This document shows, piece by piece, positions 23,901-33,723 of a stretch of DNA of 64,000 nucleotides. Location: assembly GCA_004352715.1 (NCBI GenBank), contig SCFE01000038.1, positions 1,333,514 through 1,397,513 of the forward strand, written 5' to 3'. Each line of letters begins with the position of its first letter. Positions within the stretch are counted from its first letter, which is position 1. A program made the translations under genes and the position numbers. This stretch comes from Hofstenia miamia. Taxonomy: Eukaryota; Xenacoelomorpha; Acoela. A model generated the notes under the pieces. That model did no database searches and was not told the DNA's origin. It saw nothing but the letters and a program-made list of their open reading frames with translations.

Positions 23901-24372
23901 AATAAAAAAGGCTCTTGTGTAAAATTCTAGTACAATAACATCTCCATTAATTTATATTATTGATTATATTAAAAGCAACGATTACCACTAAGATATTGGA
24001 ATATCAATTAAAAGGTTATATGATATTTTTTTTAGAAAACAACTAAATTTTTCAATGCAATTAAAAATCGATGTTAAAAAGTGTAATATTAATTTCAATA
24101 TATTTCACCCATTAGTTATCTTTATTTACAACCTATACAAGTTGAATGAAAGACAAAATATTTCGGAAATAAATTTAATGCTTATACTACAACATGTATG
24201 TTCTGAGAAAAAAAGCAGATATAAAACAAATCTAAATGTCACAGGAAAAAAAAATCGATTTTATAGGCACATAACTTACTTCATTTTGAAAGTTATCGAA
24301 TCCGAACACTGTGGATTTGTCTTGAGTACGATCAATACCAAGAATATCTTGAAAATCAGCAGTGGATGACAT
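17909..24372 (-). CDS. DMAP1: DNA methyltransferase 1-associated protein 1 (DMAP1/Swc4 family)
   Basis: DMAP1 (Swc4/Eaf2 in yeast) is a nuclear subunit shared by the NuA4/TIP60 acetyltransferase and SRCAP/SWR1 remodelling complexes. Eight exons join in phase: 24372-24280, 23866-23760, 22096-21904, 21239-21081, 20957-20787, 19900-19700, 19386-19236 and 18055-17909, giving about 407 residues before the tail. The start ATG gives [15 protein letters not shown], matching the family N-terminus (DILEL). Family landmarks follow: [44 protein letters not shown], the SANT-like block ([20 protein letters not shown], then VIHDRY), [12 protein letters not shown], a basic Glu/Lys coiled coil (exon 6), [20 protein letters not shown] and [17 protein letters not shown]. 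Exon 3 appears to use a GC donor. The last exon either reads on to a stop four codons into the intron or splices again (see findings). Identity is secure; the C-terminus is not. Confidence 0.93.
18982..19051. repeat. 35-bp tandem duplication with internal hairpin
   Basis: Two identical 35-bp units, 18982-19016 and 19017-19051, each contain GAGACTATTTTCAGTCTC, whose ends pair (GAGACT/AGTCTC). They lie in a DMAP1 intron. Confidence 0.85.
22560..23340. other. Intron segment of DMAP1 with unassigned open frames
   Basis: Between DMAP1 exons 2 and 3 the intron holds a plus frame at 22578-22787 (Lys/Asn-rich) and open frames on both strands near 22970-23310. One minus frame contains [20 protein letters not shown] and [16 protein letters not shown]. 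One plus frame contains [21 protein letters not shown] could not decide which strand, if either, was coding. An old TE insertion is possible. Confidence 0.25.
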
Positions 24373-25173
24373 AACTGAAAAATAGTAAATTTTAATATAA
24401 AACAAGAAAACCACCACAATTCATATAAATCTCAGTTGTTGAAAGAATTTATTTTCCAGACATGCATAAACGTCTATAACGGAGGTTTGAAGTGAACAGA
24501 ATGCGTAACGTCAGCAAGACTCTGATCTTTGAGAGAATTAAGTATTCACTACACTTGTATTACTTTCTGTTTAAACTATGTAATTTTAGCACAACTCAAA
24601 GAAATGTTACTTAATATATACACAGATGAAAAAACAAAACAGCAATTGGGGCCACTGGAATACTCTAACGTACAAAATATAAATATATAGTGTTATGAGT
24701 AGATATAGAATATCAAAAAACAATTGCATTTGTGCGAAAACATTACATAGTGTAGTTTCAAATAGAGAATACTAATAGAATATGCCTTAAACAAAAATAA
24801 TGAAAGCAGTATGTAGTGTAATGAAAAGCCAAAACATTAGTCTCAATTTGCAAGTCGCCGGGCTTGGTTTTCTCACTTAGTCTAAATATATTTACGACGA
24901 CTCTAACCTACAAAAGTCAACTCGCAGGTGCCTAGATCTTCGATATTGAAAAAAGTGAAGAATATTTTTATTTATTTAGATGTTTTCAATGCCCGTATAA
25001 CTAGCAAAAAAAAACAATCATCCATGCAAACTATTTTACTTATCTTTAATGATATAAAATATACAATCTCGAACAGTTATTTTGAATTCCAAACATAATT
25101 TGCTGTTTATATCAGAAAAAAGATAGGGAAGCTATCTATTATGACTAATTTTACATTACAAATAATAAACGCA

Positions 25174-26960
25174 TTAAATAAAATCGACGTCATCTTCGTC
25201 TACATCATCTGATTCTGATCCACTGCTAGGCAGATCGAGGTAAGGTTGCCTAGCGGGCTTATCTTCGTCCCCACTACTGTCATAGTCTTCACCGGCGACA
25301 CCAAATGTAACGTCATTCATAGTGTCTACATTATTAGCTGGCCCTTCAATTAGTGATGATAAATCGACATGAGATGGAATTTCACCTTCCTTTTGTAAAC
25401 GTTTAGCTTCATCTGGTAAATATCGCCCTAGCACATCTGCTTTTTCATCCTATATGAAGAACATTAGAAAATTGATTTCTAGATTATGAAAGATGTGCTA
25501 AACTTAATCTAAGCAAAAATTCGAAAATTTTTCAAGAAAGAAATTAAATTTAAAAATACTTAAAAACAAACAGCACCTTAGTATGTTTACTATTTTAAAT
25601 TGAAATTAACTAGAGAATGCAGCAATTTACTAACACTTAAGATATTGAAAATATAAAAGTGTACGGAACTTAATGTAATAGAAAACGTATACGTATACAC
25701 TTCAAACACAAAAATGAAAATAATTTTATTGAACAACTGTTTAGATAACAAGCTTCTAATTCTATATCTGGATGAAAAATAACCTATTTAATCCCGCCGA
25801 CCTACTATCACTCATGAAAACTCTAGTTGATCCAACCACCTTCGTACTTCTTATCAATCATGCTTGGAGAACATAAACTCTCAAAAAAGTAGATGTTAAG
25901 GAATATTAACCTCTGGGACGCAAAAGCTAGCTATTAGTGGAAATTCAATACCTCTTGTAACAAGGCAATTATCAACATCAATATTAATACCAATTATATC
26001 TATTAATCCAAGCAATGGAACAGTATTTTTAAACTGGTGCCCAATATATGTGTGAGTTTACGACTATGCTACTTATAGAGAAGAACATGCTCCGACAGTT
26101 TCGGCATAGTAGCTTTTCAATGACATGTTAATTGGTCATTCATTATTACTGCAACAGTGCCTTGTTTTTAAAATGTGCTAATGTCCTGATTTTGAGAATT
26201 TCTACAATACTTGTATTTTCATTTAACATTTCCAAATCAACCAGGCTTCATTTCACTTTAAACATATCATTTTAAAAAATTCTGCGCATCTAAAATTAAG
26301 TCGCGAAAACCCAGCATTAAAGTGACGATTACCCTACTTATCGCATACTCCATGTAGATCATAGTAGTAATAAAAATACCTCACGTGAAGTTTCTATAAA
26401 AACTTATGCGGTTATAACCAATTAGATGTTTTTCAAGAGCAATTCATTACCTGCAATTGACTCATTCTCAACTAGACCATTATTTATGCAACTCGACAGG
26501 AATTCAATTTTTGCTACAGATTCATAAATACACTGTACACAAAAATACTAAACAAGAAAACGAAGTATATTCCTAAATTACTACAAAAATAACTTGATAA
26601 TTTTTCAATTCGGGCAAGAATCCCCGTGAAAATGAAAAAACTTCATACATTTGTGTAAATTTTATATAAATAACCAAAAGTATTGACATATTAGTTATTC
26701 ACCTGATATGTTCTAAGCGAAACAAGAACAATATCGCCAGCATTAATCCACACTTTTTTTCTTAGCTTTCCACGTATGTGGCACATTCGTGTAACACCAT
26801 CGTGAAGACATTTTGCTTGAAAACGACCATTTCCCAACATTCGCAGTACTTGTGCATATGCCTGGTCCACAGTACGATACTGCAATTCTCTTTTCATAGG
26901 TTCATTTTCATTTTTACCTCTACGTCTGTTTTTGCCTCCCTTTCCTTTGTTTTTAGGCAT
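25174..26960 (-). CDS. EIF1A: Eukaryotic translation initiation factor 1A (eIF1A)
   Basis: eIF1A binds the 40S decoding site and, with eIF1, promotes scanning and start-codon selection. There are two exons: 26960-26703 (86 codons) and 25449-25174 (91 codons plus stop), separated by a 1,253-nt intron and joined in phase after ...LRTYQ|DEKADV. The protein is about 177 residues. The basic N-terminal tail [20 protein letters not shown] is canonical. The OB fold follows ([45 protein letters not shown]), then the helical part ([16 protein letters not shown]) and an acidic C-terminal tail ending DEDDVDFI. Relative to the usual metazoan form it has one extra residue before the conserved DG (CLHDG rather than CFDG) and a longer Ser/Asp-rich tail. 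It lies about 0.8 kb upstream of the DMAP1 start, same strand, and is probably transcribed separately. Confidence 0.95.
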
Positions 26961-27595
26961 AGCTAAAACGCAAAAATAGTTATTACGATCAATTCTAATT
27001 TAGCACATTTTTGGAAAACTCCTGTAAAAAATTAGAAGAAATTTGCCAATAATGTCACTTTAATGTGCGATAACCAAAATTTTTACAGTTTCGAAAATCT
27101 CTTTCACACAGTTAATCGACTTACCAATAAACTTTTAGCCTTAATATATGCCATACATGTATTACGCATAAAGTTTCATTTTACTTGTTCACAAAAAGAT
27201 AGCAGTATACAATACCATAATATATTTTTTCGAAACATAAAATAAAAAAACAGATTTAATTCTTGAGCATGACTCTTTGTAAATGTTACCATAAGTTTTG
27301 CCAACTTGGATTTCGTACTTCACATACAAATTAATTGAATTGCATTTACATTTTTACTATGAATTTAATTAGATTTTTCAAAAATCCCCGAAATTATGGG
27401 TAGTCAAATGCTTTATATGATTTGAAATTATCGGTGTATGTATCCATAGTATCCAGCGTCATTTTATCCAAAAATGTTTACATCGCGCATTTGAAATAAG
27501 CCGAATTTTTTATGCTTGAACATTAGGCTTTACAAAAACAATTTTTGGACCCATATCCAGCCCCCTGTAGGTTTTTTAAATTTTTGTATCCAGAG

Positions 27596-27629
<34 letters not shown>

Positions 27630-27631
<2 letters not shown>

Positions 27632-28577
27632 CCTGAATAAAAATTTAAGAGCATTTGAAAAAATGTCAAAAATTCTTTTTCTTTGATAGTTTTAGAAATT
27701 CCCATTACTGGTATCTTAAGAAGTTGTGCAAAAAGCTTTAAATTCAAAAGTGAATTCTCAAACTTACAAATTTATTGAAATGAGTTTTACAATTCAAAAA
27801 AGTTATAAAACCTTAATACAAAATTGAACATAATTGTTCGAATATTAATCATATATTAACATTCAATAATGAGTTTTAGCTCCATGATTTTTGATAACTT
27901 CAAAAATTCTTTGGGGCATATTATAAACTAGTGTTTCCATTAAGGCACTAGGAATGCTGCTCCAGGATCTGACTATTGCTTCTCAACGTTTATTTATTTG
28001 GCAGATCGCGTCCCATTTCGATATACATCCATTACGATCCATCCCCAAATATTTTCAATTGGGCTTAAGTCGGGTGAGTAGGCAGGATGTCTCAAAAGTT
28101 GCACGTTATTCTCCTATTGTGTGACGCATAGCATTATCCTGATGAAAGAAATATTCAACTCCACACAAACGATGGTTTGTAGCATATTAACATAGTCTGC
28201 TGCTGTTTGACGACCATGCACCACTTGGAGTTTCATTGCTTCGTTGTAGGAAAACTTGCCATTAAAAGACCCTCCTCAACTTCATTAAGTTTGCTTGCTT
28301 TAGGCATTGATAAATCTTTGAGCAGTAATTTTTTGGCAAATAACTGAAGAATAAACAACCTCCCAATCTAGAATGTCATGTCATTGATCTTTTGTTCAAG
28401 TGTAAAACTATGTTTTCCGTAAAAATGCAAATTTCAAATTCACTTTTGAATTTAAAACTTTTTTTTTACAACTTCTTAAAATATCAGTATAAGTGATTTT
28501 ATTATATACGCGATTTCTATTAAAAAAGGGGTTTGCTATGAGATTTTTCAAATGGTCCTGACGATATGCAATTCTGA
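27630..28577 (-). mobile_element. Tc1-like element, copy 1, internally deleted, in a (TA)n array
   Basis: The element lies between TA arrays ending near 27629 and starting near 28578. The left end (CCCCTGAATAAAAATTTAAG) and the right end are long, diverged inverted repeats; the inner parts match best (27708-27760 against 28430-28490, around TTTTAAGAAGTTGT and AAATTCAAAAGTGAATT). On the minus strand the 3' half of a Tc1 transposase is readable: HGRQTAADYVNMLQTIV, then QDNAMRH (the second Asp of DDE), then PAYSPDLSPIENIWGW (the usual PDLNPIE block). These parts lie in different frames with stops, and the N-terminal half is missing, so this is a dead copy of about 950 bp. Confidence 0.8.
27929..28290 (-). 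pseudogene. Tc1-type transposase pseudogene, C-terminal half
   Basis: Minus-strand translation shows QDNAMRH followed, after a frame change, by HPAYSPDLSPIENIWGW. These are the region of the second catalytic Asp and the conserved block with the third acidic residue of Tc1/mariner DDE transposases. At least one frameshift and several stops interrupt it. The same sequence recurs at 30013-30370 in copy 2. Confidence 0.75.
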
Positions 28578-28597
28578 TATATATATATATATATATA

Positions 28598-28771
28598 CTC
28601 AAAGTGCTATATGCATTAAGTATAACGTATAAACTTATATATTTCATACTTATTGAACATGTATATAGGACTCAACATAGGGCCTTTATAATTGAAGCAT
28701 GTAGTGCAAATTGATTCAAAACGAGAAATCGCCTTTTTTAGTTTCCGTTTGTAACTTTGGTTTTGTAGTGT
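28598..28771. repeat. Partial, diverged copy of the ~983-bp unit
   Basis: This matches 31754-31950 of the complete unit from ACTCAAAGTGCTATATGC to GGTTTTGTAGTGT. It lacks a 16-17-bp piece between two GTGCAA words and has a few substitutions. It starts directly after a TA array and stops at a single N (28772), so its right edge may be an assembly join. Confidence 0.75.
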
Positions 28772-28800
28772 NTATATATATATATATATATATATATATA

Positions 28801-30655
28801 CCCCTGAATAAAAATTTAAGAGCATTTGAAAAAATGTCAAAAATTCTTTTTCTTTGATAGTTTTAGAAATTCCCATTACTGGTATCTTAAGAAGTTGTGC
28901 AAAAAGCTTTAAATTCAAAAGTGAATTCTCAAACTTACAAATTTATTGAAATGAGTTTTACAATTCAAAAAAGTTATAAAACCTTAATACAAAATTGAAC
29001 ATAATTGTTCGAATATTAATCATATATTAACATAAACTTTGGTTTTGTAGTGTCGTTTAACGGATTCTTCACATGTTTTGCACCTAACAGCATGTAGTTT
29101 ATCTTCACACAATTCTAAAGCAATCGATTTGACAATTTTCTCAATTAACGCGTTTTTCAATTATGTTTTACTCAACAAATCATAATTGCTTAGTAGATTT
29201 AATGAAGTATCTCGTTTTGGTTGTTCGGGTGTAATAACCATTTTAATCACAAAGTTGCAATAGCCTAAAGAGATTGATTCAATTCAGAATTAGCCGTTGC
29301 GATAAATAATGTGGGCAATCAAGGGCGCCGCAAACTCATCAAGATGCATAAGAGAAATTTAATGTGGGCTTTAATTATTCGAACAGTGACAATAATTCAT
29401 TATTTATATTCTTATTGTGAAAATTTTTAAAACAAAAAAAGAACGATGTAAATTTTCATAAAAATTCAATTAAATATTCTTTATATTTATACAAAAAAAC
29501 TTCTCTAACAATGCTAAACATTATAATATACAGTTTAGTTAGGTTTTAGATATGACTATGTCAAAACCGGAGAATAGTCTGGGGATCCCAGAAAGTTGGC
29601 CCGAAGACGAGATGCTTTGGTGTCAGACAATGTCAATACTTGCAAGACATGTGAGAAGGACTACCGGCGATAATTGGGTGAAATGTTTAAAATACATTAG
29701 TTGTTATAATAATACGAGGAAAACACATTGAGTACTCGAAATTAATATATTTGTTTTTATTAAAATTGGAAATTTCACGTAAGGTAAGGATTAACCATGG
29801 GCCTGTCGATATGCATTTGTTACTGAAAATTTAAATAAATTTACTCAAAGTGCTATATGCATTAAGTATAACGTATAAACTTATATATTTTCATACTTAT
29901 TGAACATGTATATAGGACTGAACATAGGGCCTTTTATAATTGAAGCACGTAGTGCAAGAACCCATTTTGTGCAAATTGATTCAAAACGAGAAATCGCCTT
30001 TTTTAGTTTCCGCTAGTGTTTCCATTAAGGCACTAGGAATGCTGCTCCAGGATCTGACTATTGCTTCTCAACGTTTATTTATTTGGCAGATCGCGTCCCA
30101 TTTCGATATACATCCATTACGATCCATCCCCAAATATTTTCAATTGGGCTTAAGTCGGGTGAGTAGGCAGGATGTCTCAAAAGTTGCACGTTATTCTCCT
30201 ATTGTGTGACGCATAGCATTATCCTGATGAAAGAAATATTCAACTCCACACAAACGATGGTTTGTAGCATATTAACATAGTCTGCTGCTGTTTGACGACC
30301 ATGCACCACTTGGAGTTTCATTGCCCCGTTGTAGGAAAACTTGCCATTAAAAGACCCTCCTCAACTTCATTAAGTTTGCTTGCTTTAGGTATTGATAAAT
30401 CTTTGCGCAGTAATTTTTTGGCAAATAACTGAAGAATAAACAACCTCCCAATCTAGAATGTCATGTCATTGATCTTTTGTTCAAGTGTAAAACTATGTTT
30501 TCCGTAAAAATGCAAATTTCAAATTCACTTTTGAATTTAAAACTTTTTTTTTACAACTTCTTAAAATATCAGTATTAGTGATTTTATTATATACGCGATT
30601 TCTATTAAAAAAGGGGTTTGCTATGAGATTTTTCAAATGGTCCTAAATTTACATT
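28801..30655 (-). mobile_element. Tc1-like element, copy 2, carrying a permuted ~983-bp unit
   Basis: 28801-29031 repeats the left part of copy 1 (27630-27860), and 30013-30655 repeats its right part (27929 onward). The 68 bp that lie between these parts in copy 1 are replaced here by about 980 bp (29032-30012). That insert is the unit seen at 31700-32683, with its two halves in the opposite order. TA arrays flank both sides (28773-28800 and 30661-30688). The right end keeps a better terminus than copy 1 (reverse complement TTTCAGAATGTAAATTTAGG). The transposase remnant has the same defects as copy 1. Confidence 0.75.
29552..29731 (+). CDS. 59-codon ORF of the repeated unit, copy 1
   Basis: An ATG frame starts MTMSKPENSLGIPESWPEDE and continues through MLWCQTMSILARHVRRTTGD to a TGA. 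It is identical in the second unit copy at 32446-32625. Its composition (Trp, Pro, Glu, Cys) is unlike the surrounding AT-rich frames. A GTGAGA donor-like site follows ...ILARH, so it could be a first exon. No family recognised; real translation is unproven. Confidence 0.35.
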   Translation: MTMSKPENSLGIPESWPEDEMLWCQTMSILARHVRRTTGDNWVKCLKYISCYNNTRKTH

Positions 30656-30660
30656 CTGAA

Positions 30661-30691
<31 letters not shown>

Positions 30692-31254
30692 TCAATAATT
30701 GACAATTGACTTGATATAATATTGATAAGTTATCTGTGTTGCAAAAAAGTACGAAAATTCCACATGACTACAGATTTTAGTGTACAGTATATAAATGTAT
30801 ATAAACATCAAAATCTAAATTATAATGAATAAAAATGAAAAAATAAATTACTGTTTATGAGAGAACCGACTATCACATAATTTGAATAACTACTTTTTAT
30901 AAAATGAAAATGTATTCAATTCCATTGCATCTCAAACTGGTTTTTTCAAACCATTATGCAACGCAGCAAAAGTATATCTGACAAAATTACGTGAATTGTT
31001 CCTTTTTAGTAAAAATTACAGAGCAGACGATATTTACTTATAATTCTGCTGTACAATTTAAAGTTCGAGTGATGAATATATACGTGTACATGCTCACAGT
31101 TTGCAATCAAGCAGTTTTTCTTGAATTTTGTATTTTTAATTCAATTACGCAGGCTCCAAAGGCACTTTCTAAATAACCATAAGGAAAATATGTAACAAAT
31201 TTTCACTTAGATGTATTCAAAAGAAAATTATTAATTGCACATCAAATTTGGTGA

Positions 31255-31370
31255 AGGTATAGAATAGAGTGCACGTGGATAAAATAAACACTAATACAAG
31301 GCACAAAAAATGATGAGAAATGCAATAACATACGTAAAAAGATTAAAATACAATGTATATAGACCAATAA
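31255..31370 (+). repeat. Dispersed repeat, inverted partner at about 32860-32985
   Basis: The segment around TAGAATAGAGTGCACGTGG, ATAAAATAAACACTAATACA and AACATACGTAAAA is matched in reverse complement at about 32860-32985, with roughly one change per ten bases. It probably represents another copy of the LINE 3' region whose (TTG)n tail lies at 32697. Confidence 0.65.
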
Positions 31371-31734
31371 CTTTGCCTAATTAACTAAATTCGGTACATA
31401 TTTAAGGAAAATAGCACAGAATACTGGGAATTCATAAATTTTTTATCTATTATTAACCCAAATGCAAGACATTTAAGTAAAACTATCATTTTTTAGTGTA
31501 AATCAAGTCTTTCTTACTTGATCTTTAAATAAATTGGAACTTTCAGAAAATTTGTTCTCCCGATTAGTATTTATTTTCATATTTTATTTACCGATTAGTA
31601 ACGAATTTATAGCTAGCGTGACCGCGTTGCATAAATTTCTAATGCATAAATATATGTTTCGCTAATATTGTTATAAATATAATTTGAATAGTGCGGATGC
31701 AATAACCATGGGCCTGTCGATATGCATTTGTTAC

Positions 31735-32135
31735 TGAAAATTTAAATAAATTTACTCAAAGTGCTATATGCATTAAGTATAACGTATAAACTTATATATT
31801 TTCATACTTATTGAACATGTATATAGGACTGAACATAGGGCCTTTTATAATTGAAGCACGTAGTGCAAGAACCCATTTTGTGCAAATTGATTCAAAACGA
31901 GAAATCGCCTTTTTTAGTTTCCGTTTGTAACTTTGGTTTTGTAGTGTCGTTTAACGGATTCTTCACATGTTTTGCACCTAACAGCATGTAGTTTATCTTC
32001 ACACAATTCTAAAGCAATCGATTTGACAATTTTCTCAATTAACGCGTTTTTCAATTATGTTTTACTCAACAAATCATAATTGCTTAGTAGATTTAATGAA
32101 GTATCTCGTTTTGGTTGTTCGGGTGTAATAACCAT
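31735..32135 (-). pseudogene. Decayed minus-strand gene of the unit, unknown family
   Basis: Translation from the ATG at 32135 gives MVITPEQPKRDTSLNLLSN, a TAA after LLSKT, then in the same frame LKNALIEKIVKSIALELCED and HAVRCKTCEESVKRHYKTKV. After one frame change, LKKAISRFESICTKWVLALR and GPMFSPIYMFNKYENISLYV lead to a stop. The stop and the shift are present in both near-identical copies, so they are not random sequencing errors. The Cys pair (CKTC) and Lys/Arg-rich text might be a small DNA-binding region, which is inference only. No family recognised. Confidence 0.4.
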
Positions 32136-32445
32136 TTTAATCACAAAGTTGCAATAGCCTAAAGAGATTGATTCAATTCAGAATTAGCCGTTGCGATAAA
32201 TAATGTGGGCAATCAAGGGCGCCGCAAACTCATCAAGATGCATAAGAGAAATTTAATGTGGGCTTTAATTATTCGAACAGTGACAATAATTCATTATTTA
32301 TATTCTTATTGTGAAAATTTTTAAAACAAAAAAAGAACGATGTAAATTTTCATAAAAATTCAATTAAATATTCTTTATATTTATACAAAAAAACTTCTCT
32401 AACAATGCTAAACATTATAATATACAGTTTAGTTAGGTTTTAGAT

Positions 32446-32625
32446 ATGACTATGTCAAAACCGGAGAATAGTCTGGGGATCCCAGAAAGTTGGCCCGAAG
32501 ACGAGATGCTTTGGTGTCAGACAATGTCAATACTTGCAAGACATGTGAGAAGGACTACCGGCGATAATTGGGTGAAATGTTTAAAATACATTAGTTGTTA
32601 TAATAATACGAGGAAAACACATTGA
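32446..32625 (+). CDS. 59-codon ORF of the repeated unit, copy 2
   Basis: Same frame and sequence as the ORF at 29552-29731 (MTMSKPENSLGIPESWPEDE at the start, TGA at the end). See that entry for the possible splice donor. Confidence 0.35.
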   Translation: MTMSKPENSLGIPESWPEDEMLWCQTMSILARHVRRTTGDNWVKCLKYISCYNNTRKTH

Positions 32626-32696
32626 GTACTCGAAATTAATATATTTGTTTTTATTAAAATTGGAAATTTCACGTAAGGTAAGGACTTGATTTAAAC

Positions 32697-32985
32697 TAAC
32701 AACAACAACAACAACAACAAAAGTCTAAATTAAAGATTCATACAAGAAGGAATCCATATTTACAAATATCGTAAATAGCGTGCCTTTTGGCACGATGGCA
32801 AAAATATACTTTTAGATAGTGTCATTTGTTTAATAATAGTTATATTTAAAGTTTTTTTGTGCTGTCTATATACAATATTTTTTAAGCCTTTTACGTATGT
32901 TATTTCATTTCTCATCGTTATTTACCTTGTATTGGTGTTTATTTTATCCGCGTGCACCCTATTCTATGCGTTCGCCACATTATTT
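32697..32985 (-). mobile_element. Very short 5'-truncated LINE 3' end with (TTG)n tail
   Basis: Read on the minus strand, the sequence ends TTTAATTTAGACTTTTG followed by (TTG)6-7, nearly the same tail as the LINE end at 10635-10668 on the plus strand. The upstream 250 bp match 31255-31370 in inverted orientation. No coding core is left. Confidence 0.6.
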
Positions 32986-33723
32986 CATTAAAATACAAGC
33001 CCTTCAAAGATGACTTTTTAAGCAAAACCACGACACAATATATCAATCTTGTTGCAAATAAAGTATCGATACGTTCTTAAAATAATATAAACAACAATGG
33101 ACCTCAGATAGAGCTTTGATTCTCACGACAAGAATACCACAGAATGGTATTAATGGGACTGAAAATTATATGTAAACATTTCCCAACAATTACGTTTAAC
33201 AATTTTAATAAATTTATAGACTTATTAAATTTCACACTTTTCGAATGTAATGATTCAATTAAATCATTTACAATTAATATATACATATACATATATAAGT
33301 TCTCATCGCCGCCTTTTGAAGGTTTAGTGATTCAGGAGCAAAATTGTCACGAAAACGATCCAAAAATTAATAAAATAGAGGTGCTTCATGTTAGCTTACA
33401 AAAAAATTAAATAAAATACATGAAAACTATAATTTGTACTTTTTTTCTTATCTTGAACAACTTTTTAAATGAGGTTTACTTTCAATCAAAGAAAAAGCAG
33501 AGCGACGGGTTATTTTACTTTTATTGTGTGCAGTTAATTGGTCCAAATCATCGAAAACATTTTAATATAATGTGAATAAAGTATTTGAAATTTGCTAGAA
33601 AACAAATTAAAAATTTCAATTCCTGAATATTTAAAATTTACAATTAATACTATAATATTAAAATTACGTTGCTTAGAAACTGAACAGAAATTTAACGCTA
33701 CACGAGACAAATTATTGCCCATA

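Larger units (their letters stand above)
31700..32683. repeat. Complete copy of the ~983-bp unit (second copy permuted at 29032-30012)
   Basis: The unit runs from TAACCATGGGCCTGTCGATA to about GTAAGGTAAGGA. It is nearly identical to 29032-30012, but there the order of its two parts is reversed, with the unit end joined directly to the unit start (GTAAGGTAAGGATTAACCAT). It holds a decayed minus-strand reading frame (32135 down to about 31735) and a 59-codon plus-strand ORF (32446-32625) whose starts point away from each other, 310 bp apart. No terminal repeats were recognised. It may be a TE fragment of unknown class. Confidence 0.7.

Noticed and set aside
29300-29350. Hammerhead-ribozyme core in the ~983-bp unit (which would suit a circular unit)
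   Set aside because: I found a TTGATGAG word on the minus strand but not the CUGAUGA...GAAA arrangement with the required stems.
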